A model generated the notes under the pieces. The model was not told the DNA's origin and searched no databases. It saw only the letters and a program-made list of their open reading frames with translations. Made by a program: the position numbers and the translations under genes. Source: Clostridia bacterium (GTDB lineage Bacteria > Bacillota > Clostridia > Oscillospirales > CAG-272). From it: a stretch of DNA of 64,000 bases. Where the stretch lies: contig JAFTPV010000017.1 in NCBI GenBank assembly GCA_017463125.1, positions 1-64,000 of the forward strand, written 5' to 3'. Below are positions 35,901-44,637 of this stretch, one piece after another (within the stretch, counting starts at the first letter, position 1; each line of letters begins with the position of its first letter).

Positions 35901-36671
35901 GGCTTCGTTATAGACGCTATATCCTCACAGGATTCTATATCCAGCGTCGGATACCTTATCGGTAAGGGTACGCTGGTATCCATCTTCTTGATAACGGTTC
36001 TTCTTCCCTCTATTCTCTATCTCGGGGATAAGATAATACTAAAGCTCGTTATGAAGGACGAAGCCTCCGCAAGATACAAGACGGTGATATTCGGTGCCAT
36101 CGATAAATTCTTCGGCGCTATCGGCTCTGCCCTTTACAAGATAGGGTTTATCAAGGCCATCGTTGATTATATCAAGGCTAAGATAAACGTTAAGAAGATA
36201 AAAAGAAGCCTCGACCTTAAGAAAAAGAAATTTAAGGCATCGGCAAAGCGCGTCATTAAGCAGCTTAAGAAAAAGCTGGGTATTACGAGGCTTGAAAAGG
36301 CTATGGCCGCGCAGAACAAGAAGCTTAAGGCGTGGTGGAGAAAGAAAAAGAAGGTCATCAAACGTAAGTACAAGGCTTCAGCTCTTGCAAGGCTTGTGAA
36401 CAAGATAACAAAATGGTTCCGCGCAAGAAAGCGCCAGACTACCAGATTCTTTAACAAACTTTCCGACACAATAAGAAAAATGCTTACTCCCATTGCGAAA
36501 AAATTCGGCATTGATCTGAAGAAAAAGAAGAAAAAGAAGGAGTCGGTTGATGACGGCTTCCTCGGTTACGATACGTCCGACGCCGACAAATCTGAAGAGG
36601 ATACGGAAGAGGGCGACTCGGAGAATACCGAGGACTACTCTGACCCAAGCGATCCCAAAGACGCAGAGTAA
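32991..36671 (+). CDS. MMPL/RND-family transporter with charged C-terminal tail
   Basis: A membrane transporter of the MMPL branch of the RND superfamily, usually moving lipids or other hydrophobic molecules outward by proton exchange. The 1226-residue protein has the doubled layout: membrane helix, outer loop, then five helices (about 160-330; LALSIDYSIMLLHAFREIK holds the charged helix residues), a long outer loop (about 365-860) and a second helix set (about 865-1020; GATIDYGILMSSNYVAF). After residue 1056 comes a non-family tail: about 120 strongly basic residues, then about 40 acidic ones. AAGGAG precedes the ATG. Substrate unknown; no regulator is adjacent. Confidence 0.88.
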   Translation: MRITKKIALKNYAVIFLFIILTLVGLVLSKQVKINYSLSDYLNETTETRIAIDIIEDEFGMTGNVQVMLPNIDKETANAVKDELADIDGVLNVSFNADSEDSYKNGNALFVVLLAGTDYSDVAKNAIADIKATLSDRYQDAEFGGSAIEQSALRESTQREMSLIITLVIILTLLLLLITSSSFIEPLLLLASSGIAMGINMGLNLLLGEISYITNAIAAILQLALSIDYSIMLLHAFREIKRTERDSRIAMKQAVSEVVHPVFASAFTTIAGLGALLFMTFTIGFDIGVVLMKGIVVSMITSLVLFPTFILTFEKLIKKTRKRAFEPKGKMFATLAVKRSKIVVPIALVVIIATGFLQGSLTYGFTDNTGENQKIIENFSKNNTIVLVYEKGDVEEDTNKEEALGEYLKNYKNGNGQSILAGYTANSTTVREKYDIEKAISVVGLPRSDIEMLYTMYHLYEDKTLVTMTSKEFVEFTDYLMENDEDVGNMVGPDMKKTIGMLNTMGEVMSGSHTASALHALLSSGDMSGMGISLFSIEQMYGLYSYDKVASPKVNFKEMLSYLQTCVTDPNFSDNFSSEMASSLKQLEFFIRIYEKSDAELSALVNASYSYKDFFPALRRVVAKAPTATALPEIKDTAIQQIYISYFYDMKKMPQTSLTGEEFVDFLLATIRANETVAAQLPADMIAKLADMKTIGAFINNKEALDYTEMTDSISELQSNISSVSTGNKMSESMLSGVYIKRAIHDNMGLTSPIMACDLVNFLDREVGTNPLLKNKVTDSAKETLAAAKAEIERGESLFISENYARALITVRVADEGAETTAFVSNLLLKVDEIFGEGAYITGEVISTYDLQSSFETDNMIISVFTIVSIFFIILITFKSISIPSVLVAVIQGAMWIAFATSLLEGSSIFFMSYIITSCILMGATIDYGILMSSNYVAFRKSYDRKESIYKAVAAAMPTVFTSGLLLTVCGFVIDAISSQDSISSVGYLIGKGTLVSIFLITVLLPSILYLGDKIILKLVMKDEASARYKTVIFGAIDKFFGAIGSALYKIGFIKAIVDYIKAKINVKKIKRSLDLKKKKFKASAKRVIKQLKKKLGITRLEKAMAAQNKKLKAWWRKKKKVIKRKYKASALARLVNKITKWFRARKRQTTRFFNKLSDTIRKMLTPIAKKFGIDLKKKKKKKESVDDGFLGYDTSDADKSEEDTEEGDSENTEDYSDPSDPKDAE

Positions 36672-36690
36672 GAAATATCAAAAAAACAAT

Positions 36691-36726
36691 TCCCGACGGA
36701 CATCAGTTTCCGTCGGGAGTTTTTTA
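36691..36726 (+). terminator. terminator between MMPL and flavoprotein genes
   Basis: TCCCGACGGA (36691-36700) pairs perfectly with TCCGTCGGGA (36709-36718), then a T run (36720-36726). It lies between convergent genes. Confidence 0.8.
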
Positions 36727-36729
36727 TTA

Positions 36730-38310
36730 CTAACACCGATTTTTCATTAAAATACGTTCTGCTATAATAACACCGTCTCTTGCGGAAGAAATTATTCCGC
36801 CGGCATAGCCTGCCCCCTCGCCTGCTGGGTAAAGTCCCTTTATATTCAGCGAGTCGAGCGACTCTCCGCGAAGGACTCTTACAGGTGAGGTAGTGCGGGT
36901 TTCGGGGCCGGTCATAACGGCGTCGGGATAGTAGAAGCCACGCATCCAATCATCAAAGTCGTTTATGGATTTTCTCAAAGAATCGGTGATAAATTCAGGC
37001 AGATAATTCTCAGTTCTGTGTATTTCTGTACCGATAGGATAGGTCGGCTTTGTCGGCAATGTGCCTGTGAGTGTGTCGTTTAGAAAGTCGCCGAGGCGCT
37101 GACAGGGAGCCTTATAGCTGTCGGTCAGACTATATGCCTTCTCCTCTATCTTCTTTTGCAGCTCTATACCTGCAAGGGGTGAGTCGGAGGAAAAATCCGA
37201 GGGCGTGACGGATACTAAAAAGGCGGCGTTTGAGTTTTCGCCATCTCTTGCAAACTCACTCATTCCGTTTGTCACAATACCGCCATGACAGCTCGCCGCA
37301 GGTACTACCGTACCGCCGGGACACATACAAAAGCTGTAAACGCTTCTGCCACCTTTAAGATGCGTGACCAGGTGGTAGCTTGCACTCTCTAGAAGGTCGG
37401 GATAGCCTTTTCCGTAGACCAGCTCGTTTATATATTCTCTCGGGTGCTCGAGCCTTACGCCGATGCCGAAGCCGCGAGCCTCAAGAGCCACGCCCTTTTC
37501 GGAAAGGAGGATGAACATATCCCTTGCACTATGCCCTGTCGCTAAAACAAGGGCATCCGTATCGTATTTTTCTTCATTTTCTTTATTCTTAACGGTAATT
37601 CCACACACGGCTCCGTCCTTGACGCTTATATCGGTAAGGCGCGAGGAAAAATGAATCTCTCCACCGAGATATATTATTCTTTCTCTTATTTTTTTGACTA
37701 TACCCGAAAGCCTATCCGTGCCAACGTGGGCGGTGGAAGAAAATAGAACGTCCTCGGGCGCTCCGCACTCAACGAGAGTCTTAAGAACCTTCATTTTATA
37801 TTTATCCATCGCTCCGACCTTGAGCTTACCGTCAGAGTAGGTACCTGCCCCACCTTCACCAAACTGCACGTTGCACTCGGTGTCAAGTATTCCAAGGGTA
37901 GAAAACAGTTTTACTCTTTCATCACGCTCGTCAACAGGAAGTCCACGCTCGAAAACTATCGGTGCTGCACCGCACTCGGCAAGTATAAGCGCGGCAAAAA
38001 GCCCCGCAGGACCAAACCCTACAACTATCGGTCTTGTATTCAATTTCGACTGTGGAATATTAAGCTCATACGATGGATATTCACTGACGCGCTTTCGCAT
38101 TTTGAGAAGTCCATACTCGCGCTCGGGAGAAAGCGATATAGCAACCGTCGCATCATAGTGGATACCACCCTTGTCGTTAAGGTTTAGCGTCCTTTTTACA
38201 AGGTGACAGTCGATTATTTCTTCTCGCTTTATCGGCAGTGCGGCGCATATAGCGTCTTTTACACTATCATAGCTATAATTAAGCTCTAGCTTTATATTAG
38301 TTTTAATCAT
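36730..38310 (-). CDS. FAD-dependent oxidoreductase, COG2509-like
   Basis: A 526-residue flavoprotein of the COG2509-type uncharacterised dehydrogenases. About 90 N-terminal residues form a small domain, then the dinucleotide fold VVGFGPAGLFAALILAE (about 96), FERGLPVDERDERV, NVQFGEGGAGTYSDGKL (about 147), GHSARDMF and the C-terminal GLYPAGEGAGYAGGIISSARDG that closes the FAD site. Substrate unknown; it is widespread in anaerobes. It has its own promoter and is divergent from the aromatic operon. Confidence 0.87.
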   Translation of the reverse strand: MIKTNIKLELNYSYDSVKDAICAALPIKREEIIDCHLVKRTLNLNDKGGIHYDATVAISLSPEREYGLLKMRKRVSEYPSYELNIPQSKLNTRPIVVGFGPAGLFAALILAECGAAPIVFERGLPVDERDERVKLFSTLGILDTECNVQFGEGGAGTYSDGKLKVGAMDKYKMKVLKTLVECGAPEDVLFSSTAHVGTDRLSGIVKKIRERIIYLGGEIHFSSRLTDISVKDGAVCGITVKNKENEEKYDTDALVLATGHSARDMFILLSEKGVALEARGFGIGVRLEHPREYINELVYGKGYPDLLESASYHLVTHLKGGRSVYSFCMCPGGTVVPAASCHGGIVTNGMSEFARDGENSNAAFLVSVTPSDFSSDSPLAGIELQKKIEEKAYSLTDSYKAPCQRLGDFLNDTLTGTLPTKPTYPIGTEIHRTENYLPEFITDSLRKSINDFDDWMRGFYYPDAVMTGPETRTTSPVRVLRGESLDSLNIKGLYPAGEGAGYAGGIISSARDGVIIAERILMKNRC

Positions 38311-38334
38311 ATTCGTCCAAACGTTTTTTATTAT

Positions 38335-38363
38335 ATTTTACCACATTGCTCAGTATTTTTCAA
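38335..38363 (-). promoter_or_regulatory. flavoprotein promoter
   Basis: Minus-strand TTGAAA (38358-38363), a 17-base spacer and TAAAAT (38335-38340) preceded by TGG. Confidence 0.7.
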
Positions 38364-38422
38364 TATTTTGGAATAATTAACCTCTGTTTTTATATTTTTT
38401 ATGAATTTTTAGTCAAAAAAAC

Positions 38423-38452
38423 TTGACACAAAGGGCTAATAGGGTATATAAT
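38423..38452 (+). promoter_or_regulatory. promoter of the aromatic amino acid operon
   Basis: Consensus TTGACA (38423-38428), an 18-base spacer and consensus TATAAT (38447-38452): the best promoter match in the window. The leader is about 25 bases and contains no T-box or attenuator-like structure, so control is either constitutive or by enzyme feedback. Confidence 0.82.
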
Positions 38453-38484
38453 ATATTATTATTTTTTTATTTTAGGAGTAAGGT

Positions 38485-39666
38485 ATGATCAACGAAAAGA
38501 TGAGAGAGCTTGGAGCCCGCCGTTCAGTTATACGCGAGCTTTTTGAGTACGGTAAGAAGAGAAAAAACGAGATAGGCGCTGAAAACGTTTTTGATTTTTC
38601 ACTCGGAAATCCCAGCGTTCCCGCACCACAAGCGGTAAACGAAGGACTTACCGAGCTCATAAAAAATGAAAGCTCCATTCTCCTTCACGGTTATACGTCA
38701 GCTCAAGGCGATGCCTCGGTGAGAGGTGCTATTGCCGATTATATAAATAAGACGCAGGTGGAGTGTGTTAATGCCGACTGTCTTTATATGACTGTTGGCG
38801 CCGCTGCCGCCCTGACCATATCCCTGACTGCCCTTGCCTGCCCAGGCGAGGAGGTTATCGTACCCACCCCGTATTTCCCCGAATACAAGGTGTTTATCGA
38901 AAGAGGAGGCGCTAAAATACGCGAGGTCCCCTGTGATAAGGATTTTCAGCTTGACGTTGCCGCTATTGAAGCGGCTGTAAATGAAAAGACCGCCGCTATT
39001 ATAATTAATTCTCCTAACAATCCTACTGGCGCTGTCTTCAAGGAAGAGAATATTAAGGCACTTTGTGATATGCTGAAGAGAAAGGAAGAGGAGCTCTCAC
39101 GCATTATATATCTTATTGCGGACGAGCCGTACCGCGAGCTTGTTTACGACGGGCTGACGGTTCCCTATCTTACTAAATACTATGACGACACCATCGTCTG
39201 CTACTCTTACAGTAAGTCCCTCTCCCTGCCCGGAGAGAGAATAGGCTACGTTCTCGTTTGCCCGAGGTGCAAGGACTTCACATCTGTTTATCAGTCTGTT
39301 TGCGGTGCTGGGCGTGCGCTCGGATTCGTTTGTGCGCCGAGTCTCCTGCAAAAGCTCTTGCCGAAAGTTCTCGGTGAGGTGTCAGACGTTAATATTTACG
39401 ACAGGAACAGAAGGCTTCTGCTTGATGAGCTGACAAAATACGGCTACGAAACGGTACGTCCCGACGGTGCCTTCTATCTCTTCATCAAATCTCCGAGCGG
39501 TGACTCAAGCGAGTTCTGCGAGAGAGCCAAAAAATTTGAAATACTCATAGTTCCGAGCGATGACTTTGGTGCTCCCGGCTACGCCCGTCTTGCCTACTGC
39601 GTTAAAACAGAGGAGATAGAGCGCGCTCTCCCTGCCTTCAAGGCGCTTATGGACTCGTATAAATAA
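38485..39666 (+). CDS. PLP-dependent class I/II aminotransferase
   Basis: The 393-residue fold-type I aminotransferase begins the operon. It shows FSLGNPSVPAP near 35, NSPNNPTGAVF (about 173-183), ADEPYRELVYDG and the PLP Lys in CYSYSKSLSLPGERIGY (about 240). The first gene of an aromatic operon, it probably makes the last transamination of phenylpyruvate or 4-hydroxyphenylpyruvate to Phe or Tyr, or an aspartate aminotransferase step. Specificity cannot be read from sequence. Confidence 0.88.
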   Translation: MINEKMRELGARRSVIRELFEYGKKRKNEIGAENVFDFSLGNPSVPAPQAVNEGLTELIKNESSILLHGYTSAQGDASVRGAIADYINKTQVECVNADCLYMTVGAAAALTISLTALACPGEEVIVPTPYFPEYKVFIERGGAKIREVPCDKDFQLDVAAIEAAVNEKTAAIIINSPNNPTGAVFKEENIKALCDMLKRKEEELSRIIYLIADEPYRELVYDGLTVPYLTKYYDDTIVCYSYSKSLSLPGERIGYVLVCPRCKDFTSVYQSVCGAGRALGFVCAPSLLQKLLPKVLGEVSDVNIYDRNRRLLLDELTKYGYETVRPDGAFYLFIKSPSGDSSEFCERAKKFEILIVPSDDFGAPGYARLAYCVKTEEIERALPAFKALMDSYK

Positions 39667-39688
39667 CTATAAAGCACAGGATAAATAT

Positions 39689-40783
39689 ATGGCAAACGAA
39701 AATTCACTTGATATCGCAAGAAAAAAGATAAACGAAATCGACGCTAAGATGGCAGAGCTGTTCACAGAGCGTATGCGCGCGGCAGAGATTATCGCGGAAT
39801 ATAAAAAAGAGCGCGGGCTTTCTATCTTTGACGCAAACCGTGAAGACGAGGTTATCGCTCGTAACTGTGCGGCAGTTGAGGACGAGATAATAAGAGAATA
39901 TTACGTAAACTTTCTCCGTAACAATATGAAGGTATCTCGGGCCTATCAGTCAAGACTTATTGAAGGAATGAAGGTTGCATACTCCGGAACGGAGGGTGCC
40001 TTTGCTCATATTGCGACAGAGAAGCTATACCCATCGGCACAAAAGATTGCCTTCCCCGATTTTGCAAGTGCTTACAAGGCGGTTGAGCGCGGAGAGTGCG
40101 ACGTTGCCGTTCTCCCTGTAGAAAACAGCTATAACGGCGAGGTAGGTCAGGTTACCGACCTTATGTTCTCGGGAACGCTTTACGTAAACGGAATGCGCGA
40201 GCTTGCCGTCACGCAGGATCTTTTGGGCATTAAGGGAAGCGATATAAGTAATATCAAGAAGGTTATAAGCCATACTCAAGCACTCGGTCAGTGTGCAAAA
40301 TATATAAGAAAGCACGGCTTTGAAGCTGTGGAGTATGCAAACACGGCTCTTGCCGCAAAATACGTCAGCGAGCTCGGCGACCCAACCGTCGCGGCTATTG
40401 CAAGCGCCGAGGCCGCAGAGCTTTTCGGCCTTGACGTCCTTGACCACGATATAAATGAATCAAAGAGCAATACGACGCGCTTTGCCGTATTCTCAAGGGT
40501 GGCGAACAAGAGAGTCAACAAGGAAGCGGGCGTTCACTCGGTGCTTATGTTCACAGTAAGAAACGAGGCAGGTGCGCTCGCGAAGGCTATCGACGTTATT
40601 GGTAGTCACGGCTACAATATGAGAACGCTCAGGAGCCGTCCTATGAAGGAGCTGCTCTGGCAGTATTACTTCTACGTTGAGACCGAGGGCGACATTCAGA
40701 CGGAGAACGGCCTCACGATGATGGAGGAGCTTGGTGAATTCTGCGACAGGCTGAAATTTGCCGGTACTTATATTAAAATTTAA
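39689..40783 (+). CDS. pheA: bifunctional chorismate mutase / prephenate dehydratase
   Basis: PheA converts chorismate to prephenate and prephenate to phenylpyruvate. The 364-residue protein has an AroQ-type chorismate mutase helix bundle (about 6-85; ARKKINEIDAKMAELFTERM), a prephenate dehydratase domain (about 95-272; GTEGAFAHIAT, PVENSYNGEVGQ and TTRFAVFSR) and a C-terminal ACT regulatory domain (about 287-364), which usually senses phenylalanine. Spacing to the next gene is 13 bases. Confidence 0.95.
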   Translation: MANENSLDIARKKINEIDAKMAELFTERMRAAEIIAEYKKERGLSIFDANREDEVIARNCAAVEDEIIREYYVNFLRNNMKVSRAYQSRLIEGMKVAYSGTEGAFAHIATEKLYPSAQKIAFPDFASAYKAVERGECDVAVLPVENSYNGEVGQVTDLMFSGTLYVNGMRELAVTQDLLGIKGSDISNIKKVISHTQALGQCAKYIRKHGFEAVEYANTALAAKYVSELGDPTVAAIASAEAAELFGLDVLDHDINESKSNTTRFAVFSRVANKRVNKEAGVHSVLMFTVRNEAGALAKAIDVIGSHGYNMRTLRSRPMKELLWQYYFYVETEGDIQTENGLTMMEELGEFCDRLKFAGTYIKI

Positions 40784-40796
40784 GTTAGGAATTTTT

Positions 40797-41813
40797 ATGA
40801 CTACTTTACATCTTGACCTCGGTGAAAGAGGGTATGATATAACCGTAGGACGCGGGCTTCTTGCCAACGCGGGAGAATATTTTAACCTAAATAGAAAGGT
40901 GTTTATCGTCACGGACTCGGGTGTACCGTGTGAGTATGCCGAGCGAGTTGCCGAGGCGGCAAAGGAATACCGTATAGTGACGGTTGATGAGGGTGAGGGC
41001 TCAAAGAGCCCCCAAACTTATATTCGACTGCTTTCCGAAATGGTTGATTTCGGTATGACGAGAACAGACTGTGCCGTTGCGGTTGGCGGAGGCGTTGTCG
41101 GTGATCTTACAGGATTTGTTTCAGCCTCATTTATGCGCGGTATTGATTTCTATAATATTCCGACAACCTTGCTCTCGCAGGTCGATTCATCGATTGGAGG
41201 AAAGACCGCAATAAATCTCGGAGGCGTTAAAAACATCGTCGGTGCGTTTCATCAGCCTAGGGGCGTTCTTATAGACCTTGACACCCTCAAAACTCTTGAC
41301 AGAAGGCAGATTTCAAACGGACTTGCCGAGGCTATCAAGATGTCATTAACCTCTGACGCTGACCTCTTCAAATTCCTTGAAGAAAACGAGATAACAGAAG
41401 AAAATATAGAAAGAGTCGTTGTTGATTCATTGAAAATAAAGAAGTTCGTGGTTGAAAACGACGAGCGAGAGTCAGGGCTTCGTAAGATACTGAATTTCGG
41501 GCATACCTTCGGACACGCCGTTGAGGCAGAGGAGGAAATGCGCGGCTTCTATCACGGCGAATGCGTGGCTATCGGTATGCTTCCCGTGTCATCACAATAC
41601 GTACGAAATAGGCTGATTCCCGTACTGAAAAAGGCGAGTCTGCCCACAGAGTACGGAGGTGACGTTGAGGCGGCGCTCACCTTTATCTCACACGACAAAA
41701 AGTGCGACGGAAGAGCGGTTTCGGTCATTTTTGTTGATACTCCGGGTACCTTCAGGACGGAGAAAATGTCAACTGCCGACTTTGCTTCCCTCGTAAGAGA
41801 ATATTTTAACTGA
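40797..41813 (+). CDS. aroB: 3-dehydroquinate synthase
   Basis: AroB turns DAHP into 3-dehydroquinate with NAD and a metal ion. The 338-residue protein has the NAD-binding GGGVVGDLTGFVSASFMRG (about 96), TTLLSQVDSSIGGKTA and the metal-site HTFGHAVE (about 237). ATG 40797 follows TTAGGA at six bases; a longer in-frame ORF upstream overlaps pheA and is not the gene. Confidence 0.95.
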   Translation: MTTLHLDLGERGYDITVGRGLLANAGEYFNLNRKVFIVTDSGVPCEYAERVAEAAKEYRIVTVDEGEGSKSPQTYIRLLSEMVDFGMTRTDCAVAVGGGVVGDLTGFVSASFMRGIDFYNIPTTLLSQVDSSIGGKTAINLGGVKNIVGAFHQPRGVLIDLDTLKTLDRRQISNGLAEAIKMSLTSDADLFKFLEENEITEENIERVVVDSLKIKKFVVENDERESGLRKILNFGHTFGHAVEAEEEMRGFYHGECVAIGMLPVSSQYVRNRLIPVLKKASLPTEYGGDVEAALTFISHDKKCDGRAVSVIFVDTPGTFRTEKMSTADFASLVREYFN

Positions 41814-41831
41814 TATTCAAAGGAATAAAAT

Positions 41832-42935
41832 ATGAAAAACACATTTGGAATCGCTCTAACGCTCACCATTTTCGGAGAGAGTCACGGCGAATATATCGGA
41901 GCGGTGCTTGACGGTCTTGCTCCCGGTATAAAAATAGACAGAGAGTATATAAATGCACGTCTTGCAGAACGCCGTCCGTCAGGTAAGATTTCAACGGCGA
42001 GAGTAGAGGCAGACGAATATATAATAGCAAGCGGAGAATTTGAGGGCTATACTACGGGCGCGCCCCTGACAGTCCTTATTCCCAACACTAATAAAAAGAG
42101 CAAGGATTACTCAACGCTTAAAACAACACCCCGTCCCTCTCACGCAGACTATACGGCGGAGTGCAAATATCACGGATTTCAGGACTATCGCGGCGGCGGG
42201 CATTTTTCCGGCAGAATTACTGCGGCACTTGTTGCGGCAGGCGCTATACTTCGCTCGGCTCTTATAAGTAAGGGTATAAAAATAGGCAGCCATATCGTAG
42301 AGCTTCACGGAGCGTCAGACAGGCGCTTTGAGGACTATGAGCGCGACATAGACTCACTTTTAGGCAAGAGCTTCCCTACCCTCACAGACAGTGCAGAGGA
42401 AAATATGCGCCGTGAGGCAGAAAAGGCGGCAGCTATGGGCGACAGCGTCGGAGGTATACTCGAAACTGCAATTATCGGCGTTCCCGCAGGTGTTGGTGAG
42501 CCTTGGTTTGATACTCTCGAATCAATGCTTGCTCACGCGCTCTTCTCGGTTCCCGCTGTTAAGGGAGTAGAATTCGGCGCGGGATTTGCCTTTGCTGATA
42601 TGTACGGAAGCGAGGCAAACGATCCGTTTACTATAAAGGACGGAGGCGTTGTCACCGTGACTAATAATAACGGCGGTATAAACGGCGGCATCACTAACGG
42701 TATGCCAATACTTTTAAGCACTGTGATAAAGCCTACCCCCTCAATATTCAAGGAGCAGGCAACGGTTGATCTTACGGAAGGTAAAAACACTGTGCTGAAG
42801 CTCGAGGGACGTCACGACCCTTGTATAATCCACAGAGCGAGAGCGGTCGTTGACGCTATGTGCGCGATAGTTATCGCGGATATGCTGACTGCAAGGTTCG
42901 GTACGGACTATCTCGCCTCAGGTGATAAAAAATAA
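41832..42935 (+). CDS. aroC: chorismate synthase
   Basis: AroC eliminates phosphate from EPSP to give chorismate, using reduced FMN. The 367-residue protein shows the family motifs FGESHG (about 12), RRPSGKISTARVE (about 47), RPSHADYTAECKYHGFQDYRGGGHFSGR (in part near 95) and, near the end, EGRHDPCIIHRARAV. Starts 18 bases after aroB. Confidence 0.95.
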   Translation: MKNTFGIALTLTIFGESHGEYIGAVLDGLAPGIKIDREYINARLAERRPSGKISTARVEADEYIIASGEFEGYTTGAPLTVLIPNTNKKSKDYSTLKTTPRPSHADYTAECKYHGFQDYRGGGHFSGRITAALVAAGAILRSALISKGIKIGSHIVELHGASDRRFEDYERDIDSLLGKSFPTLTDSAEENMRREAEKAAAMGDSVGGILETAIIGVPAGVGEPWFDTLESMLAHALFSVPAVKGVEFGAGFAFADMYGSEANDPFTIKDGGVVTVTNNNGGINGGITNGMPILLSTVIKPTPSIFKEQATVDLTEGKNTVLKLEGRHDPCIIHRARAVVDAMCAIVIADMLTARFGTDYLASGDKK

Positions 42936-42952
42936 TTTTTCAGGAAAATACT

Positions 42953-44182
42953 ATGAACTACGGTTTGATTGGCGAGAAGCTGGGACACAGCTACTCTAAA
43001 GAAATACACGGGTATCTTGCCGACTACGACTACACGCTGCGCGAGGTAGCAAAGGAGTATTTTGACACCTTTGCTACCGAGCGTGACTTTAAGGCAATAA
43101 ACGTAACCATTCCCTATAAGCAAACTATAATTCCTTATCTTTATTATATTGACGAGAGTGCTAAAGCTATCGGTGCGGTAAACACGGTTGTAAACCGCGA
43201 GGGTAAGCTTTACGGCTACAATACTGATTTTTACGGTCTGAAGATGCTTATAGAGCGCATCGGAGTATCTCTTGATGAAAAAAAGGTGGCGGTACTGGGG
43301 ACGGGAGGTACGTCAAAGACCGCAAGAGCCGTTGCCGAGAGTCTCGGAGCGCGCGAGGTCCTGCGTGTGAGCCGAAGCGCAAAAGAGGGTGCTATTAGCT
43401 ACGATAAGCTTTACCTTGATCACTCCGATGTTGAATATATAATTAACACGACGCCCTCGGGAATGTATCCTAACATATTTGACATACCTGTTGATATTTC
43501 AAAATTTGAAAGACTTCTCGGCGTGTGCGATGCGGTATATAACCCCCTACGAACCCCTCTCGTCCTTGCGGCAAGAGAACACGGTATTGCTGCCGAGGGT
43601 GGACTTTATATGCTTGTGGCACAGGCGGTAAGAGCATCTGAAATTTTTCTCGGTACTACGTACTCAGAGGATACAATTTTGGATATATACAATAAAATAC
43701 TCGGCAGAAAAGAAAACATCGTGCTTATAGGTATGCCCGCATCGGGAAAAAGCACGGTTGGCGCGATAATTGCCGAGTGTCTTGATCGCGATATTGTGGA
43801 TACGGATAATCTGATAGTTGAAAAAGCGGGTATGGAAATTACCGAGATTTTTTCTAAATACGGTGAAAAACATTTCCGCGATCTTGAGTCCGAGGCGGTG
43901 CGTGTAGCTTCAGCAAGGAACTCGGTAGTTATCGCTACGGGCGGCGGCGCAATACTGCGCGAAGAGAACGTTAAAGCACTCCGTGAGGGCGGCAGGCTTT
44001 TCTTCATTGACAGACCTCTTGAAAAGCTGATACCAACAGACTCAAGACCCCTCTCCTCCGACCGAGAGGCTATCACGAGGCGGTATAACGAGAGATACGG
44101 CATATACCGTGCGGTTGCGGACGTTATAATAGACGCCGACGCGACACCGGGCGAGGTTGCCGACAAAATCATAAACAGTTGA
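42953..44182 (+). CDS. aroEK: shikimate dehydrogenase / shikimate kinase fusion
   Basis: One 409-residue polypeptide for two consecutive steps, 3-dehydroshikimate to shikimate and on to shikimate 3-phosphate. The AroE part (1-250) has KLGHSYSKEIH (about 9), INVTIPYKQ (the catalytic Lys), AIGAVNTVV and NADP-binding GTGGTSKTARA (about 116). The AroK part (255-409) has Walker A GMPASGKSTVG (about 259-269), DTDNLIVEKAG, the FRDLESEAV motif and GGGAI. A linker of only a few residues joins them. Elsewhere these enzymes are usually separate; the gene symbol aroEK is descriptive. Confidence 0.93.
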   Translation: MNYGLIGEKLGHSYSKEIHGYLADYDYTLREVAKEYFDTFATERDFKAINVTIPYKQTIIPYLYYIDESAKAIGAVNTVVNREGKLYGYNTDFYGLKMLIERIGVSLDEKKVAVLGTGGTSKTARAVAESLGAREVLRVSRSAKEGAISYDKLYLDHSDVEYIINTTPSGMYPNIFDIPVDISKFERLLGVCDAVYNPLRTPLVLAAREHGIAAEGGLYMLVAQAVRASEIFLGTTYSEDTILDIYNKILGRKENIVLIGMPASGKSTVGAIIAECLDRDIVDTDNLIVEKAGMEITEIFSKYGEKHFRDLESEAVRVASARNSVVIATGGGAILREENVKALREGGRLFFIDRPLEKLIPTDSRPLSSDREAITRRYNERYGIYRAVADVIIDADATPGEVADKIINS

Positions 44183-44191
44183 GGCGAGAAT

Positions 44192-44635
44192 ATGAAAATA
44201 TATATCATAAACGGCCCTAATCTTAATATGCTTGGTGTAAGAGAGCCGGATAAGTACGGCAGCACCTCTTACGCAGACGTAGTGAATATGATAGACGGGC
44301 ATTGCAAATCGCTCGGTGTTACACCCGTTTTTTATCAATCCAATCACGAGGGTGACCTAGTTGATAAAATTCAGGAAGCGTACTTTGAGGGTGCTTCGGG
44401 CATAGTTATCAATCCCGGGGCTTACACTCATACAAGCATTGCGCTTCTTGACGCGGTTTCGGCAACAAGGCTGCCTACCGTTGAGATTCACATATCAAAT
44501 GTAGAGGAGCGCGAGGATTTCAGACAGGTGAGCTACATCAGAGCCGCCTGTATCAAAACCATCACGGGTCACGGCGTTTCGGGATATAACGAGGCCGTTG
44601 ACTTTCTCGTGAATTATCTTAAAGAAGAAAAATAA
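44192..44635 (+). CDS. aroQ: type II 3-dehydroquinate dehydratase
   Basis: AroQ dehydrates 3-dehydroquinate to 3-dehydroshikimate. The 147-residue, type II (dodecameric) form has INGPNLNMLGVREPDKYGS at the start (about 6, with the catalytic Tyr), QSNHEGDLVD, INPGAYTHTS (about 77) and VEIHISNVEEREDFRQ. It is not homologous to type I AroD. Nine bases separate it from the fusion gene. Confidence 0.96.
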   Translation: MKIYIINGPNLNMLGVREPDKYGSTSYADVVNMIDGHCKSLGVTPVFYQSNHEGDLVDKIQEAYFEGASGIVINPGAYTHTSIALLDAVSATRLPTVEIHISNVEEREDFRQVSYIRAACIKTITGHGVSGYNEAVDFLVNYLKEEK

Positions 44636-44637
44636 TT

